DNA from: Thiorhodovibrio frisius
Lineage (GTDB): Bacteria > Pseudomonadota > Gammaproteobacteria > Chromatiales > Chromatiaceae
Assembly: GCF_033954835.1 (NCBI RefSeq)
Contig: NZ_CP121471.1
Span: 4,706,501 to 4,770,500, forward strand
Length of the DNA stretch: 64,000 bases
Direction: 5' to 3'
A model generated the notes under the pieces. That model was not told the origin of the DNA, ran no database searches, and worked only from the letters and a program-made list of their open reading frames with translations. Made by a program: the position numbers and the translations under genes. This document shows, piece after piece, positions 46,252-55,208 of the stretch (position 1 is its first letter; every line of letters begins with the position of its first letter).

Positions 46252-46279
46252 GGCAGGGAGATGCGTTGGGAGCCGATGT

Positions 46280-46353
46280 TGGCTGGGGGACTAGGATTCG
46301 AACCTAGGTTAACGGAGTCAGAGTCCGTGGTCCTGCCGCTAGACGATCCCCCA
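46280..46353 (-). tRNA. glnV: tRNA-Gln (anticodon CUG)
   Basis: 74 nt cloverleaf on the minus strand with encoded CCA. Acceptor TGGGGGA pairs with TCCCCCA; D arm GTCTAGCGGCAGGAC; anticodon stem ACGGA/TCCGT with loop CTCTGAC, giving CUG at positions 34-36; T arm CTAGG-TTCGAAT-CCTAG; discriminator G. It reads CAG codons. It lies 31 bp downstream of rpsI and may be cotranscribed or have its own promoter. Confidence 0.97.
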
Positions 46354-46384
46354 TCTTTAGAACAGCAAGGCTTGAACAGCTTGC

Positions 46385-46774
46385 CTAGCGCTTGGAGAAC
46401 TGCGGGCGCTTTCTGGCCTTGTGCAGACCAACCTTCTTGCGCTCGACCTCGCGCGCATCGCGGGTGAGGAAGCCGGCCTGACGCAGTGGAGGGCGGTTGG
46501 CCTCGTTGTAGTCGACCAAGGCTCGAGCGATGCCGTGACGAATGGCGCCGGCCTGCCCGGTGGTGCCACCGCCGGTGACGGTGATGCGCATGTCGAGGCG
46601 ATCGAGCATCGAGAGGGTCTCGAGCGGTTGACGCACGACCATGCGCGCAGTTTCCCGACCAAAGAATTCGTCGAGCGGCTTGCCGTTGACCTCGATCTTG
46701 CCCGAACCTGTTGTAAGAAACACCCGAGCGGCCGCGCTTTTGCGGCGACCGGTGGCGTAGTGCATTTGCGTCAT
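46385..46774 (-). CDS. rpsI: 30S ribosomal protein S9
   Basis: 129 aa. Binds 16S rRNA near the P site; the C-terminal tail [11 protein letters not shown] reaches the decoding region and ends, as in all S9, in [38 protein letters not shown] and [34 protein letters not shown] are diagnostic. It is 18 bp downstream of rplM in the universal L13-S9 operon. Confidence 0.98.
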   Translation of the reverse strand: MTQMHYATGRRKSAAARVFLTTGSGKIEVNGKPLDEFFGRETARMVVRQPLETLSMLDRLDMRITVTGGGTTGQAGAIRHGIARALVDYNEANRPPLRQAGFLTRDAREVERKKVGLHKARKRPQFSKR

Positions 46775-46792
46775 TGGTCAGTTATCCCTGGG

Positions 46793-47221
46793 CTAGATTT
46801 CAAGCGGTTGAGGCTGCTGCGCCGCGTGGCGATGCTGAGTGCCCGCGTAGACCTTGAGCTTTTTTAGCATCGCCCGTCCGAGCGGGTTATGCGGCATCAT
46901 GCCCTTGACGGCTGCCTCGATCACGCGCTCTGGATGGCGTGCCAGCATCTCGGCCAAGTTCATGGAGCGCAGGTTGCCGATATAACCGGTGTGGCGATGG
47001 TACATTTTATTGTCGAGCTTGGTGCCGGTGACGCGGATTTTCTCCGCATTCACCACCACGATGTAATCGCCCGTGTCGACATGCGGGGTGTAGCTGGGCT
47101 TGTGCTTGCCGCGCAGGCGCCGCGCCAGCTCCGTGGCCAGACGGCCGAGTGTCTTGCCCTCGGCATCCACCAGATGCCAGACACGGCGCACTTCGGCCGG
47201 CTTTGCGCTTTCAGTTCTCAT
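46793..47221 (-). CDS. rplM: 50S ribosomal protein L13
   Basis: 142 aa, same length as E. coli L13, an early-assembly 50S protein. Diagnostic segments: [58 protein letters not shown] and MLPHNPLGR-like [19 protein letters not shown]. It is the first gene of rplM-rpsI, with a leader of about 190 nt that in E. coli is the site of autogenous control. Confidence 0.98.
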   Translation of the reverse strand: MRTESAKPAEVRRVWHLVDAEGKTLGRLATELARRLRGKHKPSYTPHVDTGDYIVVVNAEKIRVTGTKLDNKMYHRHTGYIGNLRSMNLAEMLARHPERVIEAAVKGMMPHNPLGRAMLKKLKVYAGTQHRHAAQQPQPLEI

Positions 47222-47411
47222 CGTTTATTGGCTCCGAGCCCTCACAATCGGGGCGAAGAAATCGACATTTTGAAAGATTTTGAGAATGCTAGCGCCCTTT
47301 GACGGACTGACAGACAGATTGGCGAGCAGTCCGGCTGGCAGTCGGCCATCAGGCGCGAATTCGGTAGCCGATTGGGAGGCGAATCGAGCCTCAATCAGCG
47401 AAAGACCGCGA

Positions 47412-47440
47412 ACTATAGCCTAGCCCTGGCCTGCACGCAA
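47412..47440 (-). promoter_or_regulatory. Predicted sigma-70 promoter of rplM-rpsI
   Basis: Minus strand TTGCGT (47435-47440), 17-nt spacer, TATAGT (47412-47417), in the 237 bp between the ferredoxin-like gene and rplM. It implies a leader of about 185 nt before the rplM ATG. Confidence 0.55.
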
Positions 47441-47458
47441 GTGCCGGGGGCACAAAAA

Positions 47459-47788
47459 TCAGCCAGCAGTAGGCGCATCCGGCAGGCGCAGGCGCGCAAC
47501 CGGCTCGCCGCCAATGATGTGTGCCTGCAAAATCTCTTCGATATCTTCCTGACCGCTATAGCTGTACCAGACGCCCTGAGGATAGACCACAGCAACAGGC
47601 CCCTCGGCGCAACGGTTGAGGCAACCGGCAGCATTCACCCGCACCCCGCCAGGCCCAGCAAGCCCAAGCTCCTTGCTGCGCTTTTTCGCGAAAGTACGCG
47701 CCTCGGTAGCCCCGCGCGCATTGCAACAGCGACAACCTCCCTCACGCTGGTTAGTGCAGAAGAACAGATGATGACGATAGTAAGACAT
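47459..47788 (-). CDS. Thioredoxin-like [2Fe-2S] ferredoxin family protein
   Basis: 109 aa. Starts MSYYRHHLFFCTNQREGGCRCC and continues with NAAGCLNRCAEGPVAVVYPQGVWYS; the spaced Cys set (C in FCTN, C in GGC, then CLNRC) matches the thioredoxin-fold [2Fe-2S] proteins (COG3411). These carry electrons in the cytosol; partners are unknown. The frame is open up to 47935 but the family start is at 47788. It stands between the ribosomal protein operon and the large inverted repeat. Confidence 0.87.
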   Translation of the reverse strand: MSYYRHHLFFCTNQREGGCRCCNARGATEARTFAKKRSKELGLAGPGGVRVNAAGCLNRCAEGPVAVVYPQGVWYSYSGQEDIEEILQAHIIGGEPVARLRLPDAPTAG

Positions 47789-47960
47789 GATGATGATCTC
47801 GCATGATGCCAGGCAAACAACCTGCAAATATTTGGGCAGTTTGCCAATTTCCGATGAGCCCCAGACCCTGACTACCCGGACCGTACCAAAATCAAATAGA
47901 TTCATCCTCCAGTGCAGCCGGCGCCATGGCGTCAATCTGCCGCACTAACCGAACTCGAGG

Positions 47961-48065
47961 CTCCGGGCCGGGTGAGGGTCGCGGGGGTCTCGGCGGCAGG
48001 ACGCCGCCGGGAAGCCTACAGGGATGTATTCACGGCGTCCCCCGCGACCCTCACCCGGCCCGGAG
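47961..48065. repeat. Dispersed repeat family 1, copy f: perfect 27-bp inverted repeat
   Basis: Arm 47961-47987 begins CTCCGGGCCGGGTGAGG and is perfectly complementary to 48039-48065; the 51-nt loop holds a second, 7-bp hairpin CGGCGGC/GCCGCCG (47991-47997 with 48003-48009). The loop and right arm carry the family blocks GCCGGGAAGCCT, ACGGCGTCCCCC and CACCCGGCCC found at 24015-24108 and 7159-7260. It sits in a 370-bp gap between the ferredoxin-like and rsmF-like genes, which has no other recognised content. Confidence 0.88.
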
Positions 48066-48159
48066 TCCGGAACCCGCCAACCAAGTGCCAACTCAAGACG
48101 AACAAATTCGCCGAAAAAACGGGCTACCAGGAGAGGTAAGTGCGTCCACCAATGCCGCC

Positions 48160-49722
48160 TCACTCACCAGACCGGGAAGGCCCCGCTCCAGCCACCCCAA
48201 CACATCCGCTCCAGCGACTGGGAAACAGACTCTCCAAGGTCCCGGAGCGGGTAAACAGCCCAACCCCCAAGGGATGCCCGCAATAGCGGACAATGACCTG
48301 TCCGGGACGAGAGTCTGCGCATTGCGCTGGCCGGGGCGTCAAAGTCTGACGAACCAGGTAGGCATTGCGCTGCTCGCGATCAAGCTCCATGACCTGCCGG
48401 CTTGCCATGCGCCCGAACAACAAAGCCCCGGCTGTGGTCAACTTGGGCGGGCGGATGTTGGTACGGAGAAAAAACAGCCCCCGCCCCTCAGCCGTCGGCA
48501 GCAAAGGCGCTGCATGATCCGCCGCCAGCAGATGCAACCCGCGCCGCGTCTGACGGTGCGCCATCAGACCGCGCCAGATATCCACAGGCCAGCCGTAATG
48601 CTCAGCCAAGGCCGGCAACCAGTGATCATCCTCCGCCGGAGTCAGCAGCTTCGCAAAGGCCCAAGACTCGGATTCCTGCCCGGATACTGGCTCTGATACT
48701 GGCTCGGATGCCTGCTCGGATTGAGGCGCATCCCCCTCCTTCTCCAGCACCGCGACGAAAAAGCCACCCGTATCGGTGCGCTGCGGCCATAACCGCAAAC
48801 AATGCACCAGAGACGCATCAAACTGCTGCCCGCCCCAGGCTGTCAGCCCCGGACTTGTGGTCAGACCCTCCACAGCCACTGGCCGCAACGCCAGTCGCCC
48901 CGCCTGCTCCTCCAACACCCGCGAGACAATGGATTCATTCTCCTCCGGCGCAAAGGTACAGGTGGAATAAACAATCCGCCCCCCGGGACGGCAGAGCTGC
49001 ACGGCCTTGCGCAGCAGCGCCAACTGGCGCCCCTGCAAGCGGCGATTGTTCGCGATCAAGTCAGGATCCAGCCGGCCAGCCAGGCTGCGGTTGCGCCTGA
49101 GCGTCCCCTCGCTTGAACAGGGCGCATCCACCAGCACCCGGTCAAAACGACCGGCAGCGGCCGGAAAATTCCCGCCATCGCCCCAAGTGGTGCTGACATT
49201 CACAACACCCAGACGATCCAGATTGCCCTGCAAGGCCGCGATGCGCTCGCGCGCGAAATCATTCGCCAAAACAGTCCCGCGATTACCCAAGGCCAACGCC
49301 ATCTGCGCCGTCTTGCCACCCGGCGCGGCGCAGAGATCTAGCACCCGCAGCCCCGGGCGCAAATCCATCAGCCTCGCCGGCAACTGCGATGCCTCCTCCT
49401 GGGCATGCGCAAGTCCGGCGCAATACCACCAACGCTGCCCGGCCTTAAACCCGGCGGGCAAACACAGCGCATCTGGACTCCATGCCACCGGGGCAAGCAC
49501 GGGCGGATCGGCGTTCTCTTCAGCCTGAATCAAATCCGCCAACTCCGACACACTCAAGCGCTCCGGATGCGCCCAAACGCAGGCCGGCAGCGGACGGCAA
49601 AGCGCGGCGATAAAATCCTCCCACTCGCCCGGCTCATCGGCCAGCAGCGGCTGATAGCGCGCCATGCACCGGCGCAGCAGGGCGGCTTGATCAGGATCGG
49701 TTGAGTTGTGACGTGATGGCAT
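48160..49722 (-). CDS. RsmF/NOL1-NOP2-Sun family rRNA (cytosine-C5) methyltransferase
   Basis: About 520 aa. SAM motif VLDLCAAPGGKT, catalytic-region VDAPCSSEGTLRRN (Cys), and STCTFAPEENE (second Cys) mark RNA m5C methyltransferases. The helical N-terminal domain and a C-terminal region after a Glu/Ser/Gln/Pro-rich linker (SEQASEPVSEPVSGQESES) fit RsmF, which modifies C1407 of 16S rRNA and has a PUA-like tail (ending with HYGWPVDIWRGLMAHRQTRRGLHLL and VIVRYCGHPLGVGLF). The start is uncertain: ATG 49722 lacks a Shine-Dalgarno, and the frame is open to 49869. RsmF is the likeliest member. Confidence 0.87.
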   Translation of the reverse strand: MPSRHNSTDPDQAALLRRCMARYQPLLADEPGEWEDFIAALCRPLPACVWAHPERLSVSELADLIQAEENADPPVLAPVAWSPDALCLPAGFKAGQRWWYCAGLAHAQEEASQLPARLMDLRPGLRVLDLCAAPGGKTAQMALALGNRGTVLANDFARERIAALQGNLDRLGVVNVSTTWGDGGNFPAAAGRFDRVLVDAPCSSEGTLRRNRSLAGRLDPDLIANNRRLQGRQLALLRKAVQLCRPGGRIVYSTCTFAPEENESIVSRVLEEQAGRLALRPVAVEGLTTSPGLTAWGGQQFDASLVHCLRLWPQRTDTGGFFVAVLEKEGDAPQSEQASEPVSEPVSGQESESWAFAKLLTPAEDDHWLPALAEHYGWPVDIWRGLMAHRQTRRGLHLLAADHAAPLLPTAEGRGLFFLRTNIRPPKLTTAGALLFGRMASRQVMELDREQRNAYLVRQTLTPRPAQCADSRPGQVIVRYCGHPLGVGLFTRSGTLESLFPSRWSGCVGVAGAGPSRSGE

Positions 49723-49887
49723 CAGGATAGGGGCGTAATAGCTGGTGTGATGTCCGGCGCAATGGCTAGTGCGGCGGCTGACGTGATAGCCGTTGTCAGG
49801 GCTAGCAGCCTGACTCAATCTGAGCGCCGAATTTTGATCGCGACGGTATAGAATACCCAGCACAATCACTCAGGCCAAAAACCGCCA

Positions 49888-51105
49888 ATGACAGCTGCCT
49901 CCCCCCAGATTGCGATGCCAGGCGCGCCACCGCTGCGACAAATGCTAAGCGAATTGATCGCGACCGCGTCGGTCAGCAGCGTCGATCCGGCGCTCAGTCA
50001 GTCCAATCGGCCGTTGCTTGAACTGCTCGCCACCTGGCTTGAGGATAGCGACTTCGACGTCGAGATTTTGACTCTACCCGGCCACCCCGGCAAGGCCAAC
50101 CTGATCGCGACCCTGGGCAACGACAGCGGCGGCAACGACAGCGGCGACGGAAGCAGCGACGCACTGGTGCTCGCCGGTCATAGTGACACAGTCCCCTACG
50201 ACGAACACCTGTGGCACCACGACCCCTTCACCCTGACCGAGGCCGATGGGCGACTTTACGGCCTCGGCATCTGCGACATGAAAGCCTTTTTCGCCCTCGC
50301 CATTGAGGCCGCTCGGGGCCTGCGCGCGGGAGAGCTCAAGGCACCGCTGAGGCTGCTCGCCACCGCCGATGAAGAATCCGCCATGCACGGCGCGCGCGCA
50401 CTGCTGAGCGCCGAGCGCTCCATCGGCCGGCACGCCATCATTGGCGAACCGACCAATCTGCGACCGGTGCGCGCGCACAAAGGCGTGATGGGCGAGGCCG
50501 TCCGGCTGCGCGGCCTAAGCGGTCATGCCAGCGACCCGGCGCTGGGGCGCAACGCAATCGACGGCATGCACGAGGTGATCAGCGCCATTTTGCCCTGGCG
50601 CGAGCAGCTGAAAACGCGCTATCAGGACGCGTTATTCTCCATCCCCTACCCAACGGTCAATTTGGGCCGAATTTGCGGTGGCGACAACCCCAACCGCATC
50701 TGCGGTGACTGCGAGCTATTGCTCGACCTGCGTCCCCTGCCCGGCCTTAACCCTGCAAGCCTGCGCGCCGAACTCCAAGCCCTGATTGCGCCCATCGCCG
50801 CAGCCCGAGGATTGGCCTGGGAGCTGGACTCGCTCTTTATGAGCATTCCGCCCGGCGCCACCCCCGCCAGCGCGCCTATTGTGCGCGCTACCGAAGAACT
50901 GACCGGCCTCAGCGCAGAGGCTGTCAACTTCGGCACCGAGCTGCCCTTCTTCAACCAACTCGGCATGGACACAGTCGTGCTCGGCCCCGGCGACATCGCA
51001 CAAGCGCATCAGCCCAACGAGTTTCTCGCCATTGAACGCATCGAGCCAACCCAATCTTTGCTGCGGGCGCTGATCAGGCGATTCTGCCTGTCCGACACCG
51101 CCTGA
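49888..51105 (+). CDS. argE: Acetylornithine deacetylase
   Basis: 405 aa M20 metallopeptidase-family enzyme that releases acetate from N-acetylornithine in arginine synthesis. Metal ligands: His in VLAGHSDTVPYDE, Asp in GLGICDMKAFFA, catalytic and bridging Glu in TADEESAMHGARAL, and His in the C-terminal GDIAQAHQPNEF. WHHDPFTLTEADGRLYG is typical of ArgE. A small Asn/Asp/Ser/Gly insert (GNDSGGNDSGDGSSD) at about residues 74-90 is unusual. It is divergent from the rsmF-like gene and is followed after 48 bp by the cyclase gene. Confidence 0.92.
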   Translation: MTAASPQIAMPGAPPLRQMLSELIATASVSSVDPALSQSNRPLLELLATWLEDSDFDVEILTLPGHPGKANLIATLGNDSGGNDSGDGSSDALVLAGHSDTVPYDEHLWHHDPFTLTEADGRLYGLGICDMKAFFALAIEAARGLRAGELKAPLRLLATADEESAMHGARALLSAERSIGRHAIIGEPTNLRPVRAHKGVMGEAVRLRGLSGHASDPALGRNAIDGMHEVISAILPWREQLKTRYQDALFSIPYPTVNLGRICGGDNPNRICGDCELLLDLRPLPGLNPASLRAELQALIAPIAAARGLAWELDSLFMSIPPGATPASAPIVRATEELTGLSAEAVNFGTELPFFNQLGMDTVVLGPGDIAQAHQPNEFLAIERIEPTQSLLRALIRRFCLSDTA

Positions 51106-51153
51106 GACGAAACGCAAATCTTTCTTTAACAGAGCGACACGCGTCAGAGAAAC

Positions 51154-53001
51154 ATGGCAAACCCAGACGACCTTTCCTGGAAAGACAAGTATCTGCAAAG
51201 CCTCGACAGCCTCGAGCATGAGCAGAAAACCCGCGAGCAAAGCGAGCAGACCCTCCGTCAGGCCCTGTCGCGACTGAGCCTGGCGGTCGACACCAAAGAC
51301 ACGCAGCTCAATGCCGAGCTTGAAAGCCTGCGCAAAGTCGTGCGCGGGGCTGGCAGCCTGAAGCAAATCAAACAACTCATGGAGGAAATTTCGGCCTCTA
51401 TCCTGCGCCTTGACCAGCGCCAGAACAGCGTTAGCAGTATTGAGAACGCCTTAGAGGGATTCGAGCAGGCACTTGAGCAGATTCGCGTACCAAGCGGACT
51501 GCACAAGAGCACCAAGGAGCTGAAAAAACGCCTACAGGCCGCAGGCAAAAGTGGCGACCTTCGCGAGGCACTGGCCGCCTATCAAAGCTACACCGCAGGC
51601 ATCATCGAATGGCTTAACACCCAGCCCACCGAGGAAAAATCCAGCCTGTTTGGGCGCCTGCTGGGGCGCCGGGGAGAGACGTCGGACGCGGACTCAGCCG
51701 ATGCAACCGCCGCTCCCGAAGCTGCCCCGGACACCAACCCGGATAGCACAACAGATGGCGCGACCTCCGCCGCAGCCAGCGACGCAAATAATGAGGCCGG
51801 CACCACCGACCAGACGGATGGCACCAGCACCGAGGCCGAGGATTCCAGCCAACCCGAGCAGAATCAGGCAGCATCGGACCAACCAGCCAACCAGCCGGCT
51901 AGCCAGCCAAAGAGCCAGGATGAAGCCGCTTCCGCCCTGCCGCCCTTCAACCAGGTCCTGTTCGACCTGATCAACCGCCTTGACCTGCCAGTGGAACTCA
52001 GCCCTCAGGCTCAGCTGATTAGCAAGCAGCTCAATGAGCCGCCCTCGGCGGAACTCGCCGGCACGGCGGTGAGCGACATTGCCGAACTGGTGGCAAAAGC
52101 AAAGCGGCGGGTCGAGCAGGAAAAGCAGGACATCGAGCAATTCCTCTCCCAACTCACCGGGCGACTAAAGGAGATCGAGCAGCACTTTGGCGAATCGCTC
52201 GGCAAACGTCAGGCGGCCAATGCCGAGGGCAGCGCCATCGATGCCAACATGTCAGCCGAGGTTGAACAAATCCAACGCTCAGTGGCTGAAGCGAACGACT
52301 TTTCGGGACTAAAATCCTCCATCAGAACCCACCTTGAGAACATTCAGGCACAGATGGAAGCCCGCAAGGAGCTTGATCAAAGCCAGCTCGAACTGGCTCA
52401 GGCCGAAGCGGCGCAACTGCGCGAATCCCTTGGCAAGGTGCAAAGCGAAAGCCAGGAGCTGCGCCAACACCTGCAAGACGCCCGCAAGCGCGCGCTCCAT
52501 GATGCCCTGACCGGCCTGCACAATCGCCTCGCGTACGACGAACGGATCGAACAAGAACTGGAACGCTGGAGCCGCTACGCCCACCCGGCTGTTCTGAGCA
52601 TCTGGGATATCGATCACTTCAAGCGCATCAACGACACCTTTGGCCATACCGCAGGCGACAACGCACTCAAGGCCATCGCCAAGCTGTTGCAAGAGTTCAC
52701 CCGCAAGAGTGATTTTCTTGCCCGCTTTGGCGGTGAGGAATTCATGCTGCTGCTGCCGGAAACAGATATAGACACCGCCCTGGAACTCGCCAACCGCCTG
52801 CGCGAACGGGTGGCCGCCAAGCGCTTTTTGTTCCGCGGCCAGCCAGTGCCCCTGAGTATTTCCTGCGGCTTGGCGACCTTTATCCTGAGCGACACACAAG
52901 AAGACGTCTATCGCCGCGCGGACATTGCACTTTATCGCGCAAAATCTGCCGGCCGCAACCGCTGCGTCGTGTTTGACCCCAGCATGATGGAAACCGAGTA
53001 A
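51154..53001 (+). CDS. Diguanylate cyclase with N-terminal coiled coils
   Basis: 615 aa. The C-terminal GGDEF domain (from DALTGLHNRLAYDERIEQEL) has the active GGEEF at 526-530 and an inhibitory I-site RKSD at 517-520, five residues upstream, so it should make c-di-GMP and be feedback-inhibited. There is no transmembrane segment or known sensor domain; the first 180 residues are charged helices, then about 90 residues of Asp/Ala/Thr/Pro-rich low complexity (175-270), then more coiled coil (about 310-450). The N-terminal half resembles the helical DUF-type region of some GGDEF proteins. c-di-GMP may feed into the FleQ-type flagellar control nearby. Confidence 0.9.
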   Translation: MANPDDLSWKDKYLQSLDSLEHEQKTREQSEQTLRQALSRLSLAVDTKDTQLNAELESLRKVVRGAGSLKQIKQLMEEISASILRLDQRQNSVSSIENALEGFEQALEQIRVPSGLHKSTKELKKRLQAAGKSGDLREALAAYQSYTAGIIEWLNTQPTEEKSSLFGRLLGRRGETSDADSADATAAPEAAPDTNPDSTTDGATSAAASDANNEAGTTDQTDGTSTEAEDSSQPEQNQAASDQPANQPASQPKSQDEAASALPPFNQVLFDLINRLDLPVELSPQAQLISKQLNEPPSAELAGTAVSDIAELVAKAKRRVEQEKQDIEQFLSQLTGRLKEIEQHFGESLGKRQAANAEGSAIDANMSAEVEQIQRSVAEANDFSGLKSSIRTHLENIQAQMEARKELDQSQLELAQAEAAQLRESLGKVQSESQELRQHLQDARKRALHDALTGLHNRLAYDERIEQELERWSRYAHPAVLSIWDIDHFKRINDTFGHTAGDNALKAIAKLLQEFTRKSDFLARFGGEEFMLLLPETDIDTALELANRLRERVAAKRFLFRGQPVPLSISCGLATFILSDTQEDVYRRADIALYRAKSAGRNRCVVFDPSMMETE

Positions 53002-53105
53002 TCCTGCGAGCAGTCCTCACCCTTCGGTGCGATATACTCTCGCGATCCATCGCTATCCATCGTTTTTCATCCAATTAACTCACCCCCAACGATTAAGGTT
53101 CGCCC

Positions 53106-55151
53106 ATGTCTGACTACAACGCGGAGGATGTCCGCAACATCGCCTTGGTCGGTCACGCCGGCAGCGGCAAGACCAGCCTGGTCGAGGCGTTGCTGGTTGC
53201 CACCAAGAGCATCCCGGAAGCCGGCAGCATCGCCCGTGGCAACACCGTCTGCGACCACGACCCCATGGAGCGCGAGCTTCAACATTCGCTTGATGTCGCC
53301 ATCACCGCGTTCAACGCCCATGGCAAGCACGTCAACCTGATTGACACCCCCGGCTTTCCGGATTTTCTCGGCCGCAGCCTGTCGGTGCTATCCGCCGTGG
53401 AGACCGCCGCCATAGTGATCAATGCTGACAGCGGCATCGAGCCGGTGACCCAGCGCATGTGGAAGGGCGCCGACCGGCGCAACCTGTGCCGCATGATTGT
53501 GATTAACAAAATCGACGCACCCGGAGTGGACCTTGCCGCTGTCACCGCGCAAGTGCGCGAGACCTTCGGCGCCGAGTGTCTGCCCATCAACCTGCCAGCC
53601 GAGGGGGGCAAGCGGGTGGTAGATTGTTTCTTTCAGCCTGCGGGCGGAGAGACAGACTTTTCCTCGGTCGAGGAAGCGCACAGCACCATCGTCGATCAGG
53701 TGGTTGAGGTCGATGAGAAATTGATGGAGGTCTATCTGGAGCAGGGCCAGGAACTGAAGCCCGAGCAGCTCCATGATCCCTTTGAGGAGGCTCTGCGCGA
53801 GGCGCACCTAATCCCCATCTGCTACTGCTCGGCCGAGACTGGCGCGGGCATCCCCGAGCTGATCACCATCCTTGAACGCCTGATGCCGAACCCGGCCGAG
53901 GGCAATCCGCCGCCCTTCATAAAGGGCGAGGGCGCTGAACGCAAGCCGGTGCAGGTCAGCCCTGACCTAAGCCAACATGCCATTGCCCATGTATTTAAGG
54001 TGGTGAATGACCCCTTCCGTGGCAAGCTTGGCATTTTTCGTATTCACCAGGGGCGCATTGTGCCGAACAGCCAGTTATTGATTGGCGATGCGCGCAAACC
54101 CTTTAAGGTGAATCATCTCTTCCGGCTGCATGGCAATGAGTTGGTTGAGGTCGACGAGGGCGTGCCGGGTGACATCCTGGCGGTGGCTCGGGTCGACGAC
54201 ATTCACTTTGATGCCGTGTTGCACGACTCCCATGATGAAGACCATTTTCATCTCGACAGCATCGAGTGCCCGGTGCCCCTGTTCGGCCTGGCCATTTCGC
54301 CAACCAAGCGCGGCGATGAGCAAAAGCTGACCGATGCCCTGCACAAGCTCGAAGATGAAGACCCCTGCTTCCACGTCGAGCACAACGCAGCCGCAAACGA
54401 GACCGTCATGCGGGGTTTAGGCGAGTTGCACTTAAAGGTGCTGATGCGCCGCCTGTCGGAGCAATTTCACGTTGAGGTGGAAACCCGGCCGCCGAAGATC
54501 CCTTACCGGGAAACCATCACCGGCAAGGCCGAGGGGCATCATCGCCACAAAAAACAAACTGGCGGTGCCGGGCAGTTTGGTGAGGTTTTTCTGCGCGTCG
54601 AACCCTTGGAACAGGGCGGTGGCTTTGACTTTGTCGATGCCACTGTCGGTGGCAGCATCCCGGGGCAGTTCATCCCCTCGATTGAAAAAGGCGTGCGCCA
54701 GGTGCTCGAAGAAGGCGCCGTGGCCGGTTACCCGATGCAGGATGTTCGGGTGACAGTGTATGACGGCAAGTTCCATCCGGTGGATTCGAAAGACATTGCT
54801 TTCGCCACCGCCGGGCGCAAGGCATTCATCGAGGCAGTGGAAAAGGCCAAGCCGGTGGTCATGGAACCGGTGGTGAAAATTCGCATTGTCGCCCAGGACA
54901 GCGCCATGGGCGATCTCGCCGGGGATCTGTCCTCAAGGCGCGGGCGCATCAATGGCAGCGAAACCAAGACTCTGGGCCGGGTGGCCATTGATGGCGAGGT
55001 GCCGCTGGCAGAGCTGGATAGCTATGAATCGCGGCTGAAGTCCCTGACCGGCGGCGAGGGAACCTATGGCATTGAGCTGAGCCACTATGCGCCCGTACCG
55101 GGCAATGTGCAGAAGCAACTGAGCGACGCCTTCCAACGCGCCGAGGACTGA
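53106..55151 (+). CDS. Elongation factor G-like protein (EF-G2/FusA2 type)
   Basis: 681 aa. All EF-G domains are present: G1 GHAGSGKT, G3 DTPGFPDF, G4 NKID, and the C-terminal domain IV/V (RETITGKAEGHHRHKKQTGGAGQFGEV). It departs from canonical EF-G in switch I: the region before NLIDTPG reads RELQHSLDVAITAF, without the conserved RGIT threonine, as in FusA2 proteins, whose role is uncertain and which may lack full translocase activity. Start ATG 53106. A TATACT at 53033-53038 could be its -10. It is convergent with fliK. Confidence 0.88.
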   Translation: MSDYNAEDVRNIALVGHAGSGKTSLVEALLVATKSIPEAGSIARGNTVCDHDPMERELQHSLDVAITAFNAHGKHVNLIDTPGFPDFLGRSLSVLSAVETAAIVINADSGIEPVTQRMWKGADRRNLCRMIVINKIDAPGVDLAAVTAQVRETFGAECLPINLPAEGGKRVVDCFFQPAGGETDFSSVEEAHSTIVDQVVEVDEKLMEVYLEQGQELKPEQLHDPFEEALREAHLIPICYCSAETGAGIPELITILERLMPNPAEGNPPPFIKGEGAERKPVQVSPDLSQHAIAHVFKVVNDPFRGKLGIFRIHQGRIVPNSQLLIGDARKPFKVNHLFRLHGNELVEVDEGVPGDILAVARVDDIHFDAVLHDSHDEDHFHLDSIECPVPLFGLAISPTKRGDEQKLTDALHKLEDEDPCFHVEHNAAANETVMRGLGELHLKVLMRRLSEQFHVEVETRPPKIPYRETITGKAEGHHRHKKQTGGAGQFGEVFLRVEPLEQGGGFDFVDATVGGSIPGQFIPSIEKGVRQVLEEGAVAGYPMQDVRVTVYDGKFHPVDSKDIAFATAGRKAFIEAVEKAKPVVMEPVVKIRIVAQDSAMGDLAGDLSSRRGRINGSETKTLGRVAIDGEVPLAELDSYESRLKSLTGGEGTYGIELSHYAPVPGNVQKQLSDAFQRAED

Positions 55152-55175
55152 TATCCGGAAGAAGGGAGAAACAGG

Positions 55176-55199
55176 CCCGCTTGGTTGCGGCCAAGCGGG
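55176..55199. terminator. Hairpin between convergent EF-G2 and fliK genes
   Basis: CCCGCTTGG-TTGCGG-CCAAGCGGG, a perfect 9-bp stem between the two stop codons. No clear U tract on either side. Confidence 0.6.
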
Positions 55200-55208
55200 T
55201 TGGCGAGA

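Noticed and set aside
45978-46307. 109-codon plus-strand frame between the porin and tRNA-Gln
   Set aside because: Runs through the porin promoter, a terminator and into the tRNA gene; not plausible as coding.
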